Assembly (NCBI GenBank): GCA_934675585.1
Contig: CAKUQY010000010.1
Location: 1 to 64,000, forward strand
Direction: 5' to 3'
From: an uncultured Opitutales bacterium
GTDB taxonomy: Bacteria > Verrucomicrobiota > Verrucomicrobiia > Opitutales > UBA953
DNA: 64,000 nt
This document shows positions 36,069 to 46,085 of this stretch, in pieces. The position numbers were made by a program, and so were the translations under genes. The stretch's first letter is position 1. Every line of letters begins with the position of its first letter. The notes under the pieces were generated by a model. It was not told the DNA's origin. It saw only the letters and a program-made list of their open reading frames with translations, and searched no databases.

Positions 36069-38321
36069 TTACAAACGTGCGTGGCAAGTACGCGCGATCA
36101 CGTCGAGTTGTTGTTCCCGCGTCAAGTCGATAAACTTAACCGCGTAGCCCGAAACGCGAATTGTGAAGTTTGCGTATTCTTCTTTTTCTGGGTGTTCCAT
36201 TGCGTCAATGAGCTTGTCTGTGCCAAACACATTAACATTCAAGTGGTGTGCGCCCTTTTCAAAATAGCCGTCCATCACGTTCACGAGATTGGTGATGCGT
36301 TCTGGCTCATCGTGGCCGAGTGCGTTTGGATTCATTGTTTGGGTATTTGAAATTCCATCAAGCGCCCAGTGATAAGGAATTTTTGCGACCGAATTCAACG
36401 AAGCCAACAAGCCGTTTTGCTCTGCACCGTAAGATGGCGATGCGCCCGGAGCAAATGGCGCCCATGCGGGACGACCGTCTGGCATCGCGCCTGTTGCTTT
36501 GCCGTAAACGACGTTTGAAGTGATTGTCAAAATCGAGGTTGTTGGCTCGGCGTTGCGATAAGTGTGGCGTTTTTTGATGTCTTCGAGAAAGGTTTTGAGC
36601 AACCAGAGCCCGATTTCATCCGCGCGATCGTCGTCGTTCCCGTATTTTGGGAAGTTGCCTTCGATTTCAAAGTCTTTTGCGATGCCTTCTTCGTCGCGAA
36701 TAACTTTCACTTTTGCGTATTTAATAGCGCTGAGCGAGTCGATCACGTGCGAGAAGCCAGCAATACCCGTTGCGAAGGTGCGGCGAACGTCGGTATCGAT
36801 GAGCGCCATTTCTGCCGCCTCATAATAATATTTGTCGTGCATGTAGTGAATGAGATTGAGCACATTCACATAAATATCGGCGATCCAATCGAGCCAGAAT
36901 TTGTATTTTTCGACAACTTCATCGTAATCGAGATATTCGCTCGTGATGCGTTCCATTTTAGGTCCGCATTGAATGCGATGTTTTTCGTCAAAGCCGCCAT
37001 TGATTGCGTAGAGCAACGCCTTGCCGAGATTTGCGCGCGCGCCGAAGAATTGGATTTCTTTGCCCGTTTGCGTCGCGGAAACGCAGCAGCAAATACTGTA
37101 ATCGTCACCCCAGACCGGTTTCATTACGCGGTCATTTTCGTATTGAATCGATGAAGTATCGATCGAAATTTTTGATGCGTAGCGACGGAAGTTTTCCGGC
37201 AAATCCTTGTCGTAAAGCACGGTGATATTCGGTTCCGGCGAAGGTCCCATATTAACAAGCGTATTCAAGAAACGGAAGTCGTTTTTAGTAACCATGTGGC
37301 GTCCGTCCATGCCGATACCTGCCAATTCAAGAGTCGCCCAAGTTGGGTCGCCCGAGAAAAGTTGGTTGTATTCGGGAATGCGCGCGAATTTTACCATGCG
37401 GAATTTCATCGTCATGTGGTCGATAATTTCTTGCGCTTCGCTTTCAGTCAAAACACCATTGCGCAAATCGCGTTCAAAATAAATATCGAGGAATGTTGAA
37501 ACACGGCCGACCGACATCGCTGCACCGTTTTGAGTTTTTACTGCGGCGAGATAGCCAAAATAAAGCCATTGGCAAGCTTCGCGAGCGTTTGATGCAGGTT
37601 TTGAAATATCATAGCCATAAATCTTTGCCATTTCTTTCATTTCTTTCAACGCTTTGATTTGCATCGCGATTTCTTCGCGCAAACGAATCACGTCTTCATA
37701 CATCGCGCCGCAGCCAGCATTAGCTTTATCATTTTCTTTTTGCTCAATCAAATAATCAATACCATAAAGCGCGACGCGGCGATAATCGCCCACGATACGA
37801 CCACGACCATAAGTATCTGGCAAACCGGTAACAATGTGAGTTTTGCGAGCCAAACGCATTTCTGGCGTGTAGGCTGCAAACACTGCATCGTTGTGTGTTG
37901 TCATGTATTTGGTGAAAATGTGTTGCAACTTTGGATCGATTTCATAGCCGTAAGATTTTGCAGCTTTGACAGCCATATTGATACCGCCATAAGGCATAAA
38001 TGCGCGTTTGAGCGGTTTGTCTGTTTGCAAACCAACGACTTTTTCAAGGTCTTTCAAATTTTCATCAATGTAGCCAGGACCATAGCCACACATCAACGAA
38101 ACAACTTTTGTTTCGCAATCAAGCACACCACCGCGCGCACGTTCTTCTTTTTGCAATTTTTGCAACGCGCCCCAAAGCTTGTCGGTCGCTTCAGTCGCTG
38201 GCTGCAAAAAGCTTTCGTCACCATCGTAAGGTGTGTAGTTGTTTTGGATAAAGTCACGCACGTTGACCTCTTCCTTCCAAATGCGGCCTTCAAAGCCGTT
38301 CCATTGATCGTAATTTTGCAT
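36069..38321 (-). CDS. pflB: formate C-acetyltransferase (pyruvate formate-lyase)
   Basis: Cleaves pyruvate with CoA to acetyl-CoA and formate without oxygen. The active-site cysteines lie in [12 protein letters not shown] (around 411-413) and the radical glycine is G725 in [10 protein letters not shown], close to the C-terminus as in the family. Length 750 matches. Only one copy of the GGGAACG motif is present in 2.25 kb, although the flanking genes have many. Together with pflA this points to fermentative growth. Confidence 0.95.
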   Translation of the reverse strand: MQNYDQWNGFEGRIWKEEVNVRDFIQNNYTPYDGDESFLQPATEATDKLWGALQKLQKEERARGGVLDCETKVVSLMCGYGPGYIDENLKDLEKVVGLQTDKPLKRAFMPYGGINMAVKAAKSYGYEIDPKLQHIFTKYMTTHNDAVFAAYTPEMRLARKTHIVTGLPDTYGRGRIVGDYRRVALYGIDYLIEQKENDKANAGCGAMYEDVIRLREEIAMQIKALKEMKEMAKIYGYDISKPASNAREACQWLYFGYLAAVKTQNGAAMSVGRVSTFLDIYFERDLRNGVLTESEAQEIIDHMTMKFRMVKFARIPEYNQLFSGDPTWATLELAGIGMDGRHMVTKNDFRFLNTLVNMGPSPEPNITVLYDKDLPENFRRYASKISIDTSSIQYENDRVMKPVWGDDYSICCCVSATQTGKEIQFFGARANLGKALLYAINGGFDEKHRIQCGPKMERITSEYLDYDEVVEKYKFWLDWIADIYVNVLNLIHYMHDKYYYEAAEMALIDTDVRRTFATGIAGFSHVIDSLSAIKYAKVKVIRDEEGIAKDFEIEGNFPKYGNDDDRADEIGLWLLKTFLEDIKKRHTYRNAEPTTSILTITSNVVYGKATGAMPDGRPAWAPFAPGASPSYGAEQNGLLASLNSVAKIPYHWALDGISNTQTMNPNALGHDEPERITNLVNVMDGYFEKGAHHLNVNVFGTDKLIDAMEHPEKEEYANFTIRVSGYAVKFIDLTREQQLDVIARTCHARL

Positions 38322-38375
38322 AGTTTTATTTTTTAGTTAAGTTTAAAAGAAAGTCGTTTTTTAGAATCTTCTTAA

Positions 38376-38404
38376 ATTATAGAGCATTTTTCACAAAACA
38401 GCAA
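38376..38404 (-). promoter_or_regulatory. putative promoter of pflB-pflA
   Basis: On the minus strand TTGCTG (38404-38399) and TATAAT (38381-38376) are 17 bases apart, a good sigma-70-type spacing, about 55 bases before the pflB start. No FNR-like site was evident to me. Confidence 0.55.
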
Positions 38405-38427
38405 GAGTTTTTTAGAATTATTACAAA

Positions 38428-39264
38428 TTATTTCTTGACTTTCAGGACTTGCTCATAATCGGCGTTGGCGTCTTTGTAGATGCGCACGTAATCGATGTGC
38501 ATTTCTACGGGAAGATGTTTTGGATTGACCGCCCCGACCCAGTTTCCGCCCAATTGCATATCGAGCAAAAGGTAAAACGGCTTGCAATAAGGCCACTGTC
38601 CGTTTTCCCTTTCCGCGGGAACGCGCGGATAAGTCAGCGTCGGTTTGTCGTTGATCAAAAACGTGATGCTGTCGGGCGTCCAGACAACGGCGTAAACATT
38701 GTAATCGTCTTTATCGATCGTTCCCGTGGAGCCGTTCTGGGGATTGCAGCGTTTGAGCGTTGTAATGAACTTCGAATGAAGCGTTTGATAGGCGAATTTA
38801 TCAAAATTGAGATGTTCCATAATATCGATCTCGCCACCGTCTGGCCAGCGGCGATCTTTGCCATCGGGCAACATCCACAACGCGGGCCAAGCACCTTGGG
38901 CGGAATCGAACTTCGCTCTGATTTCGACCTTGCCGTAGCGCACCGCAACTTTGCCTTTTGAATAAACGCCACCAGTGATAAATGGCGATGGATCTTTTTT
39001 TGTATCAGGATTTACCTTGCCGCGCAAAATCAAGTTCCCGCCCTTCACCGCGAAGAGTGACGGGTCATCAGACATCGTGTTGCACCAATCGGGCGTGCCA
39101 CGTTCGCATTTCGACCAATGTTTGGGATTAATTTTGTTCCCGTTGAATTCGTCTTTCCAAACGAGCACCCATTTGGGTTTTTGTGCTGTTTCTTTTTTTT
39201 CGGGAGCGCCAATTGCTGTTCCCGCCGTTAATACGAAGAGCAATGTGTAAACAAGTAAGCGCAT
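38428..39264 (-). CDS. glycoside hydrolase family 16 protein
   Basis: A 278-residue secreted enzyme with a signal peptide of about 19 residues (LLVYTLLFVLTAGTAIGA). The GH16 catalytic motif is GGEIDIMEHL (nucleophile and acid/base Glu, with Asp between), and WKDEFNGNKINPKHW at the start, VRYGKVEIRAKF and YAVVWTPDSITFLIND are typical. It probably cleaves beta-1,3- or mixed-linkage glucans (laminarinase/lichenase type); substrate not resolved. Confidence 0.88.
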   Translation of the reverse strand: MRLLVYTLLFVLTAGTAIGAPEKKETAQKPKWVLVWKDEFNGNKINPKHWSKCERGTPDWCNTMSDDPSLFAVKGGNLILRGKVNPDTKKDPSPFITGGVYSKGKVAVRYGKVEIRAKFDSAQGAWPALWMLPDGKDRRWPDGGEIDIMEHLNFDKFAYQTLHSKFITTLKRCNPQNGSTGTIDKDDYNVYAVVWTPDSITFLINDKPTLTYPRVPAERENGQWPYCKPFYLLLDMQLGGNWVGAVNPKHLPVEMHIDYVRIYKDANADYEQVLKVKK

Positions 39265-39308
39265 AGTAGTATTTGCTTGAATAATGAGGTTAATAAGAAA
39301 TGAAAAAA

Positions 39309-39842
39309 TTAAGAAATGTTTTTAACGGGAAAATCGATTTTTTTGAAAGGGGCGACTTTGCGGGAACGCAAAAGTTCGAGTGCCTCGCGTTCGCCCGCCC
39401 GCATTTGAATTCGGGCTTCTTCCGTCAAATCGTCAAGCCCCGCCAAATGTAAATAACCGTGAACTAAGTAAAGCAAAATTTCGTCCGCGGGAGTAGTAGC
39501 GAACTGTTTCGCCGCGCGCATGGCTTGATCGACGCAAATAATAATTTCGCCTGCAAAAAAATTATCATCAATCGCTGCCATTCCCGCCGCGTTTTCAAGT
39601 CTTACGGGAACGCTAAAATTGTCGTCGCCCGGGAAGGTGATTACGTCTGTTTTTGACGGATCGTCCAAATAAGATTCATGCAATTCGCAGCAATTTTTAT
39701 CATCGACAAACGCAATCGAAAGCACACCGCGCGGGAACGCCCAAGGCAAGCGGGAACGCAGCGTTTTTAAAACATTGCGCACTTCACTTTTTGAAATTTT
39801 AAATCCTTTATAATTATTGGCAATTTCGTCTTGAGCGATCAT
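39309..39842 (-). CDS. ybeY: endoribonuclease YbeY
   Basis: rRNA maturation RNase with a zinc site. Start at ATG 39842 gives about 177 residues; the longer open frame overlaps the upstream gene. The motif is LVHGYLHLAGLDD: two metal-binding His are kept, but the place of the third (GYDH in classical enzymes) is GLDD. Many YbeY proteins outside Proteobacteria have Asp here, so activity may be retained. It follows the 7TM-HD gene by 4 bases, an order common in bacteria. Confidence 0.85.
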   Translation of the reverse strand: MIAQDEIANNYKGFKISKSEVRNVLKTLRSRLPWAFPRGVLSIAFVDDKNCCELHESYLDDPSKTDVITFPGDDNFSVPVRLENAAGMAAIDDNFFAGEIIICVDQAMRAAKQFATTPADEILLYLVHGYLHLAGLDDLTEEARIQMRAGEREALELLRSRKVAPFKKIDFPVKNIS

Positions 39843-39846
39843 TTTT

Positions 39847-42204
39847 TTATTTTTGATTAAGCATTTGTTCGGCATCGCGTTTGATTTCACCTTGCGAATA
39901 AGAAATGCGGCGGTGATTTGCCGTGATGATTGATTCACACAACGATTTTTTAATCAACGACAAATCACGCATTGTAATTTGCGACTCGTTAAATTCACCT
40001 TCGGCAACGCGTTCGTCAATTAATTTGTTCACCAAAGTTTCAACGCTCGAGACCGATGGATTTTTCAAGGAACGCGAAGCCGCTTCAACAATATCGCAAC
40101 ATAACAAAACAACGGCTTCTTTGGTCGCAGGCGCGGGACCGTCATAGCGGAATTTTTCAAGATCAACAATTTGATCATCGCCCGTCAAAACCGCCAATTC
40201 TTTTGCTTTTTTCAAAAAATAGCCAACATAACTGCGACCGTGGTGTTGTTGAATCAAATCTTTCACGCATTGTGGCAAATGATATTCGTCGGCTTTCACC
40301 AACCCTGCTTTGACGTGACGGCGAATAATCGTTGCCGAAATCGCAGGCGTTAATTTGTTATGAGGATTTTCTGTGCCAGGAACTTGATTTTCTGTGAAGA
40401 AAAATGCGCGCTCGATTTTGCCGATATCATGGAAAAGTCCCGCACAACGGCAAAGCACAGCATTAGCCCCAATTTTTGCGGCGGCATCGGCGGCGTACGC
40501 GGCAACGGTAACGCTGTGATTATACGTTCCCGGCGCGTAATATTGCAAACTGCGCAAAAGTGGGTGATTAAAATCTGTCAATTCTGCCAGCGTGATATTT
40601 GACGTTAAACCAAACATGCGTTCAATCGGCGAAATCATTGCCGCAACGAGCAAGCCCAAGAATGTTGCCGCAATTAAAATGCCAATAAGATTGGTGGCGA
40701 GTTCGCCCATTTTCCCCCAGAAAAGATTCATTTTGTCGTTTGCCACCCAATCGACGAGTTGCGTGCCATCGTTGTAGCACCAAACAAAAATTAAAACGAG
40801 CGAAATGACCAAACCCGCATAAAACGCGACAGCCAACAATTGAATACGTTTACTAATTGTTTTAGCCCAATAAATTGCAGCAAGCGAAACCGACAAGGCG
40901 GGCAAAAACGTTCCCGCGTCGCCATCGAGCATTAAAGCAATCACACCGCACAAAAAACTTGACGCGACCACCGCCATTGGCGTTCCCGCAATCAATGTGC
41001 AAACGAGCGCCGCAAAAATGGGCGTTGTCGCGAGCCACGCCTCGACAAAATGCGAATTTGGCAACAAAATATCAACCATGGGTGAATCCATCAATTCTAA
41101 AACCAAACGCACCACTAAAACATTAAAGAAAATCAAAACACTAACACAAATCGCAGGAGAGCGAATGCCGCGTCGGCGAAAGGAATCGGGCAACAACATA
41201 CGTCCCACAAGCACCGCGGACAATGTTACAAACAAAATAAACAACGTGTTTGCGATAAAATTTTTACTACCACCCAAATATTCAGATTGTTTGACAGACA
41301 TTTCTTGGCGGAACGCTTGCCAACGCTCAAAAACTTCGTCTGTAATCAATTCATCGGCGACCAACAAATTATCGCCTTTAATAACTTTTACGGGTTGTCT
41401 TGGTATCGCGGCAACGGCGGCATCTTGCGCGGCTTTGGTGGCTTTGGTATCAAAAACCATGTTAGGTTTTAATAAACCGATTGCCGAAAACATTCCCATC
41501 GTCGCGCGCACATTGCGTTTTAAAACTTGGCGGCTTTCGTTGTAGGCATAAACATCGCGCAATAACGAATCTTCGAGCGTCATTTCAAATTCGCGATTAA
41601 ATTGCGACAAATTGCGCACGCTCAAAAACGACAAATCATTGGCGGCAATACCTTCATTGGATAATTGCTCGTAAATATCGCAAGCCGAATTAATCCACGC
41701 TCCCGCGAGCTTGGCATCTGCGCTGTATTGAATGATAAATGCGAGTGTTTCTGGAAATTCTTTGGCGGGAACGATGTGCTGACTTTTTAAATATTCAACC
41801 ACGGCAGGTGTCGCCAAAATTTGTTGAATATTTGTAACAATTTCTGCCTGTTCCCGTCCGCGCAATTTTTCATAATCTGCCACCACAAGATCGGCAATCA
41901 TGCGAAACGCTTTCAAACTTGCCATTTGCGCCTGATTATCAATTTTGTAAAACGGCATTACTTTTGCAATCGCTTCGTCTGTTTTGCGTTTGCGCAAAAT
42001 TTTACTATCGTACGAAAAATCGTAGGGCGAACGATAACTAAATGTCGCTTCCGAGCCGCGATTGAGCATCGGCGTATGCGGTGGACGATTCCAAAACGCC
42101 ACCAACGAAATTAACAGACCAAACACAACGATTGAAACCCAAGGACGATTAAAAAATCGTCCTAAGCGTGCCCAAATCATCGCCAAAATGGAATCATCAG
42201 CCAT
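39847..42204 (-). CDS. 7TM-HD family phosphodiesterase (PgpH/YqfF)
   Basis: A 785-residue membrane protein: an N-terminal transmembrane helix (about 16-36), a large extracytoplasmic domain, seven hydrophobic segments and a C-terminal HD domain with CAGLFHDIGKIERAFFF and IIRRHVKAG. PgpH in Listeria degrades c-di-AMP; the same activity is likely but not shown here. It precedes ybeY. Confidence 0.88.
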   Translation of the reverse strand: MADDSILAMIWARLGRFFNRPWVSIVVFGLLISLVAFWNRPPHTPMLNRGSEATFSYRSPYDFSYDSKILRKRKTDEAIAKVMPFYKIDNQAQMASLKAFRMIADLVVADYEKLRGREQAEIVTNIQQILATPAVVEYLKSQHIVPAKEFPETLAFIIQYSADAKLAGAWINSACDIYEQLSNEGIAANDLSFLSVRNLSQFNREFEMTLEDSLLRDVYAYNESRQVLKRNVRATMGMFSAIGLLKPNMVFDTKATKAAQDAAVAAIPRQPVKVIKGDNLLVADELITDEVFERWQAFRQEMSVKQSEYLGGSKNFIANTLFILFVTLSAVLVGRMLLPDSFRRRGIRSPAICVSVLIFFNVLVVRLVLELMDSPMVDILLPNSHFVEAWLATTPIFAALVCTLIAGTPMAVVASSFLCGVIALMLDGDAGTFLPALSVSLAAIYWAKTISKRIQLLAVAFYAGLVISLVLIFVWCYNDGTQLVDWVANDKMNLFWGKMGELATNLIGILIAATFLGLLVAAMISPIERMFGLTSNITLAELTDFNHPLLRSLQYYAPGTYNHSVTVAAYAADAAAKIGANAVLCRCAGLFHDIGKIERAFFFTENQVPGTENPHNKLTPAISATIIRRHVKAGLVKADEYHLPQCVKDLIQQHHGRSYVGYFLKKAKELAVLTGDDQIVDLEKFRYDGPAPATKEAVVLLCCDIVEAASRSLKNPSVSSVETLVNKLIDERVAEGEFNESQITMRDLSLIKKSLCESIITANHRRISYSQGEIKRDAEQMLNQK

Positions 42205-42220
42205 AACCTAACATTCTAAT

Positions 42221-43090
42221 TTAATTTTCTGGGCAAGTGAAGAATAAAAAGCTCCCACAACCAAGCAATTCAAACACGTTCCCGCAAAAATAATTTACAA
42301 AAACAAACAGCGTTCCCGCCAATAATAATGGCGGGCCAAACGGAATTTCTGCGCTCGCGGGAACGCCATCGTCGTCCTCGCTCACCACTTTTTCGCGGGA
42401 ACACCATTTGTCCAAAATCGTTCCCGCCAAGGCAAAAATTAATCCAAAAATTGAACCGACAAAAAGTGAAAAAATCACCGCGCGCCAGCCAAAAAATGCA
42501 CCGATTCCCGCGAGCAAATAAATATCGCCCTCGCCCATGGCTTCGCGTTTTAAAAATACCGAACTAAAAAAACGAATGAAAGTCAAAATGGTCGTTCCCG
42601 TAGCCAAACCAATCGCCATCGCGATTAAATCTTGCGTCAAAAGCGTTCCCGTAAACATTGCCGCGACCATAAAAAACGCCAAAACGCTGTCGGGCAAAGT
42701 CATCGAGTCAAAATCTTGCATCGCTAAAACAATCGCAAATGTGAGATAAATCATCGTTCCCGCAGCCAACGATAACGGCAAAAATTCCCACGAAAACGCA
42801 AACAAAATCGCCGTCAATAATTCAATCATTGCATAGCGAATACTAAATCTTCTTCCACAACAAGCCGCGCGCCCACGCAAGATAAACCACGACAAAATAG
42901 GAATATTATGCCACCACGGAATCGGCTTGCCGCAAACGCAATGCGAACTTGGGCTAATAATGCTTTCGCCACGCGGAATCCGCAAAATGCAAACATTCAA
43001 AAAACTGCCAACAATTGCACCAAAAACAAAAAACACAATCGTCCAAAAATGCGGGAACGCCGTATGAATTTGTACAAAATTATCAATCAT
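42221..43090 (-). CDS. prepilin peptidase (A24 family)
   Basis: Membrane aspartic protease that cleaves type IV prepilin leaders and methylates the new N-terminus. The N-terminus GAIVGSFLNVCILRIPRGES is characteristic. The active Asp residues are in MQDFDSMTLPDSVL and MGEGDIYLLAGIGAFFGW. The usual zinc-binding pairs are spaced unusually, CVC (51-53) and CC (77-78) instead of two CxxC. It is the enzyme for the pilin-like gene at 45674 and for any uptake pilus. Its gene lies 16 bases upstream of the 7TM-HD gene. Confidence 0.9.
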   Translation of the reverse strand: MIDNFVQIHTAFPHFWTIVFFVFGAIVGSFLNVCILRIPRGESIISPSSHCVCGKPIPWWHNIPILSWFILRGRAACCGRRFSIRYAMIELLTAILFAFSWEFLPLSLAAGTMIYLTFAIVLAMQDFDSMTLPDSVLAFFMVAAMFTGTLLTQDLIAMAIGLATGTTILTFIRFFSSVFLKREAMGEGDIYLLAGIGAFFGWRAVIFSLFVGSIFGLIFALAGTILDKWCSREKVVSEDDDGVPASAEIPFGPPLLLAGTLFVFVNYFCGNVFELLGCGSFLFFTCPEN

Positions 43091-43105
43091 ATACGGGAAC
43101 GAAAA

Positions 43106-44959
43106 TTAAAAAGGAAAAATCAATGGAATCAAAACGACACTCACCGCCAGCACTAAAGCCGCCGCGGGCAAACCGAATTTTACGTAATCAAAAAACTGGT
43201 AGCGTCCCGGCCCCATCACGAGCGTGTTTATCGGCGTTGAAACCGGCGTTATAAACGACGTGGAACAGGCAATCGCCACAGCAATTACGAACGGCACGGG
43301 AGAAACGCCGATGTTCAGGGCAATTTCCACGGCGACGGGAGCCAACAAAATCGCGACAACTGTGTTAGAAATAAACAGCCCGACAAGCGTCACCAACAAC
43401 ATAATCGAAAGCAACCAAATATGCGGGGACGCCGCGCCCAAAATAGAAGTTACAGTGTTCACCGCCAATTTGATCCCGCCCGATTGCTCGATCGCCGTCG
43501 CAAACGGATGCATGCCAATAATCAAAATTAACGTTGACCAATTGATACAACGATAAACATTATCCATTTCAATACAACGAAAAACGAGTAGCAAAACTGC
43601 GCCAATCAAAGCCGCCATCGCGTTGGGAACAGCACCCGCGATCATCAAACCCACCATCACCACAAGCGCGATTAACGCCAATGGCGCGCGCCCCGGAGCC
43701 GCAATTGCGTTTTTTGATTCTTCTGGCAGCGTAAGCAAAACCATGTCGCGCTTAAAAACATTCAAACTCCCAACAGTGCTCCACGGCCCATTCAGCAACA
43801 ACGAATCGCCAACGCCCAATTTTAACAAATGTAAATCTTGCGTGTACGCCTTGCCATTGTGAATAATTCCGATAACATTCATACCATAGCGCACGCGAAA
43901 ATTTTGTTCGGCAATGGTATGATCAACCAAGCGCGAACTTTGCGGGATCAGCACTTCGACGAGTCCGTGTTCTTTATCAATATCTTTAAAATGAGTTGTC
44001 GATTCGATTTTTTCGATGCCCATTTTATAAAACTCGCACATGCGCGTTGCGTTCGCGTCGTCATTGTCTTTATCGCCCAATTTTACAAAATCGACCAATA
44101 AAACATCGTTAGGACGCAATTCGGTGTCGGCTTGCGGCCACAACAATTCGCGCTTAATGCCACGGCGGCGCTCAATGCAAACGATGTTCCCGCCAAATTT
44201 TGCGCGCATATTTAATTCGCCAATTTTTTTACCGCACACTTTTGAATCGGGAACGGCAATCATAACAACCGTTTTCAAATTTAATTCATAGCGCTTAACA
44301 AAGTCGCTAAAATTAATTTCGTTGGCGGGAACGTCATTATTTTTGTCTTCATCGCCTTTTAAAAAACGGCTCGCAAAAAACATATAAATAATCGAAACCA
44401 ACAAAATTGACAAGCCAATGAGTGTAAAATCAAAAAATTTCAACGCTGGCAATCCTGCGCGTTCGAGAGCCGCGCTCGCAATCATATTGGGCGGTGTCGC
44501 CACGAGCGTCATCATACCACTCACACCACCCGCAATCGCCAACGGCATCATCATTTTAGAGGGAGAAATTTTTATTTTTCGGCAAATACTCAACGCAACA
44601 GGAATAAACAACGCAACGATGCCCGTCGAGCTCATCACCGAGCCAATAATTCCAACCGCTAACATCAAAAAAATCATCAATTTTTTAGGACTATCACCCG
44701 AAAATTTGAGAATAAGTTGCCCAACTTTTGAAGAAATTCCCGTGCGTTCTAAACTTTCACCAACAACAAACATCAACGCAATCAAAATAATGCTTTGATC
44801 TGAAAAACCTTTTAACGCTTCTTCAAATTTAATAACACCTGTTAGCGGCAAAATCAACAATGCCACCAATGCCACAAAATCCATGCGCGGCTTGTTGATT
44901 ACAAAACAAACAACGCAAACAATCAACAGCGACAAAACAAGAAGCAATTCGCCAGTCAT
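43106..44959 (-). CDS. SLC13/DASS family anion transporter with TrkA-C domains
   Basis: A 617-residue protein with about eleven hydrophobic segments divided by two soluble RCK/TrkA-C domains (around residues 210-400, e.g. VCGKKIGELNMRAKFGGNIVC and LVDHTIAEQNFRVRYGMNVIG). The transporter signature NTVVAILLAPVAVEIA and SFITPVSTPINTLVMGPG near the C-terminus matches SLC13-type Na+/anion symporters (sulfate, dicarboxylates). Substrate cannot be read from sequence. Confidence 0.85.
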   Translation of the reverse strand: MTGELLLVLSLLIVCVVCFVINKPRMDFVALVALLILPLTGVIKFEEALKGFSDQSIILIALMFVVGESLERTGISSKVGQLILKFSGDSPKKLMIFLMLAVGIIGSVMSSTGIVALFIPVALSICRKIKISPSKMMMPLAIAGGVSGMMTLVATPPNMIASAALERAGLPALKFFDFTLIGLSILLVSIIYMFFASRFLKGDEDKNNDVPANEINFSDFVKRYELNLKTVVMIAVPDSKVCGKKIGELNMRAKFGGNIVCIERRRGIKRELLWPQADTELRPNDVLLVDFVKLGDKDNDDANATRMCEFYKMGIEKIESTTHFKDIDKEHGLVEVLIPQSSRLVDHTIAEQNFRVRYGMNVIGIIHNGKAYTQDLHLLKLGVGDSLLLNGPWSTVGSLNVFKRDMVLLTLPEESKNAIAAPGRAPLALIALVVMVGLMIAGAVPNAMAALIGAVLLLVFRCIEMDNVYRCINWSTLILIIGMHPFATAIEQSGGIKLAVNTVTSILGAASPHIWLLSIMLLVTLVGLFISNTVVAILLAPVAVEIALNIGVSPVPFVIAVAIACSTSFITPVSTPINTLVMGPGRYQFFDYVKFGLPAAALVLAVSVVLIPLIFPF

Positions 44960-45054
44960 AATGATTCAGTATAAAGCGTTCCCGCAAAAGTCGCGAGCAG
45001 TATTTTGTGGCGGGAACGCCGATTTTTAACGCACAAAACACGTTCCCGTGCGCA

Positions 45055-45351
45055 CTATTTAGATGACGCTTCGACAGGAACGTTAATATAATTGAGCAAT
45101 TCCAAAATTCCAAAAACCGTAAAATATGCCAAGATAATGATTCCGACAATCACTGCGCCCGAAACCGCCATGCGACGATAATTGGGCTTTGAAAGTAGCA
45201 TTCCCGCACAAACCGCAAGCGCAATTGCAAGCGTCGTTGCAATTACAGCCGGCCATGAGGCGATTAAAACAAATTTTGCGCGTTCCCAAATGAGATAAAT
45301 GCCGTTCCCGTCGCACGAGAAACGCTCAAACCACCAAATAATTGCTAACAT
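45055..45351 (-). CDS. small membrane protein of unknown function
   Basis: A 98-residue hypothetical with two strong hydrophobic segments (about 30-52 and 62-86) and no recognised motif. It ends in a short polar tail (NVPVEASSK). It sits between the SLC13 gene and tRNA-Gln. An alternative start further inside is possible. Confidence 0.5.
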   Translation of the reverse strand: MLAIIWWFERFSCDGNGIYLIWERAKFVLIASWPAVIATTLAIALAVCAGMLLSKPNYRRMAVSGAVIVGIIILAYFTVFGILELLNYINVPVEASSK

Positions 45352-45368
45352 ATGTGTAGGGTTTTGTA

Positions 45369-45442
45369 TGGTTGCCCGACTTGGATTCGAACCAAGACTG
45401 AATGAGTCAGAGTCATGAGTGCTACCATTACACTATCGGGCA
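45369..45442 (-). tRNA. tRNA-Gln (anticodon CTG)
   Basis: Read on the minus strand, the acceptor stem TGCCCGA pairs with TCGGGCA, followed by A and an encoded CCA. The T arm is CTTGG TTCGAAT CCAAG and the D arm GTG..CAC. The anticodon loop CTCTGAC gives CTG, glutamine. One pair at the base of the anticodon stem looks mismatched. Confidence 0.88.
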
Positions 45443-45476
45443 TAATTTAAAACATGCCAATTTTTGGGCAAAAAAA

Positions 45477-45551
45477 TGGAGCCAGAAGTCAGGATTGAAC
45501 TGACGACCTACCGCTTACAAGGCGGTTGCACTACCACTGTGCTATTCTGGC
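45477..45551 (-). tRNA. tRNA-Thr (anticodon TGT)
   Basis: Acceptor GCCAGAA pairs with TTCTGGC, then T and encoded CCA. Anticodon stem ACCGC/GCGGT with loop CTTGTAA gives TGT, threonine. T arm GTCAG TTCAATC CTGAC. It is 34 bases before tRNA-Gln on the same strand, probably one transcript. Confidence 0.92.
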
Positions 45552-45620
45552 TCGTTGGTTTTTCAATTATCGCATTTATAACAAATTAAGTCAAGCAATT
45601 TTATCGCGTGCATATTCAAA

Positions 45621-45648
45621 TTGACAAATCCTTCAAACTCATTAAGAA
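45621..45648 (+). promoter_or_regulatory. putative promoter of the pilin-like gene
   Basis: TTGACA at 45621-45626 and TAAGAA(T) at 45643-45648, 16 bases apart, about 25 bases before the start codon. A good -35 element with a moderate -10. Confidence 0.5.
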
Positions 45649-45673
45649 TAGAAAGCATACAATATAACCTCAT

Positions 45674-46069
45674 ATGAAAAAAGCTTTTACTCTTATCGAA
45701 ATCATCATTGTCGTTGCATTGCTCGGCATTCTTGCGGCTGTTGCTTATCCTGCAACGCAACAATATTTAGCAACGCGCGCACAAGCTTATATGCAAGACG
45801 ACGGCGCACGTCTTGGGAGCGCAGCTCAAATTTATTTTGCCGAAACTTTCGAAAAATCGGTAACCGTGCGCTACAACAAAGAAACGGGCTCAATTGTTGG
45901 TCCGAATCAATTCAAAATGCTCAACGGCAATCGCATTGAAAAAGGTTATGAAATTCCAGCCGAAATCACGATCAATCGCGACGACAAACAAGCAATCAAA
46001 TTGGTCGATAAAAATGGCGGAACCTATATTTTTGACGACAAGGGAAAATTAGTAAAATCACACGAATAA
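45674..46069 (+). CDS. type IV pilin-like protein
   Basis: A 131-residue protein with a type III (prepilin) leader: MKKA then FTLIEIIIVVALLGILAAVAYP. The mature N-terminus is Phe with Glu at +5, as in pilins and type II pseudopilins; the residue before the cleavage site is Ala instead of the usual Gly. The globular part is small, beta-rich and ends in KLVKSHE. It could be a minor pilin of a type IV pilus, a pseudopilin or a DNA-uptake pilin. It stands alone 16 bases before dnaE; the prepilin peptidase is at 42221. Confidence 0.85.
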   Translation: MKKAFTLIEIIIVVALLGILAAVAYPATQQYLATRAQAYMQDDGARLGSAAQIYFAETFEKSVTVRYNKETGSIVGPNQFKMLNGNRIEKGYEIPAEITINRDDKQAIKLVDKNGGTYIFDDKGKLVKSHE

Positions 46070-46085
46070 GTTTTCCTCAATAAAA

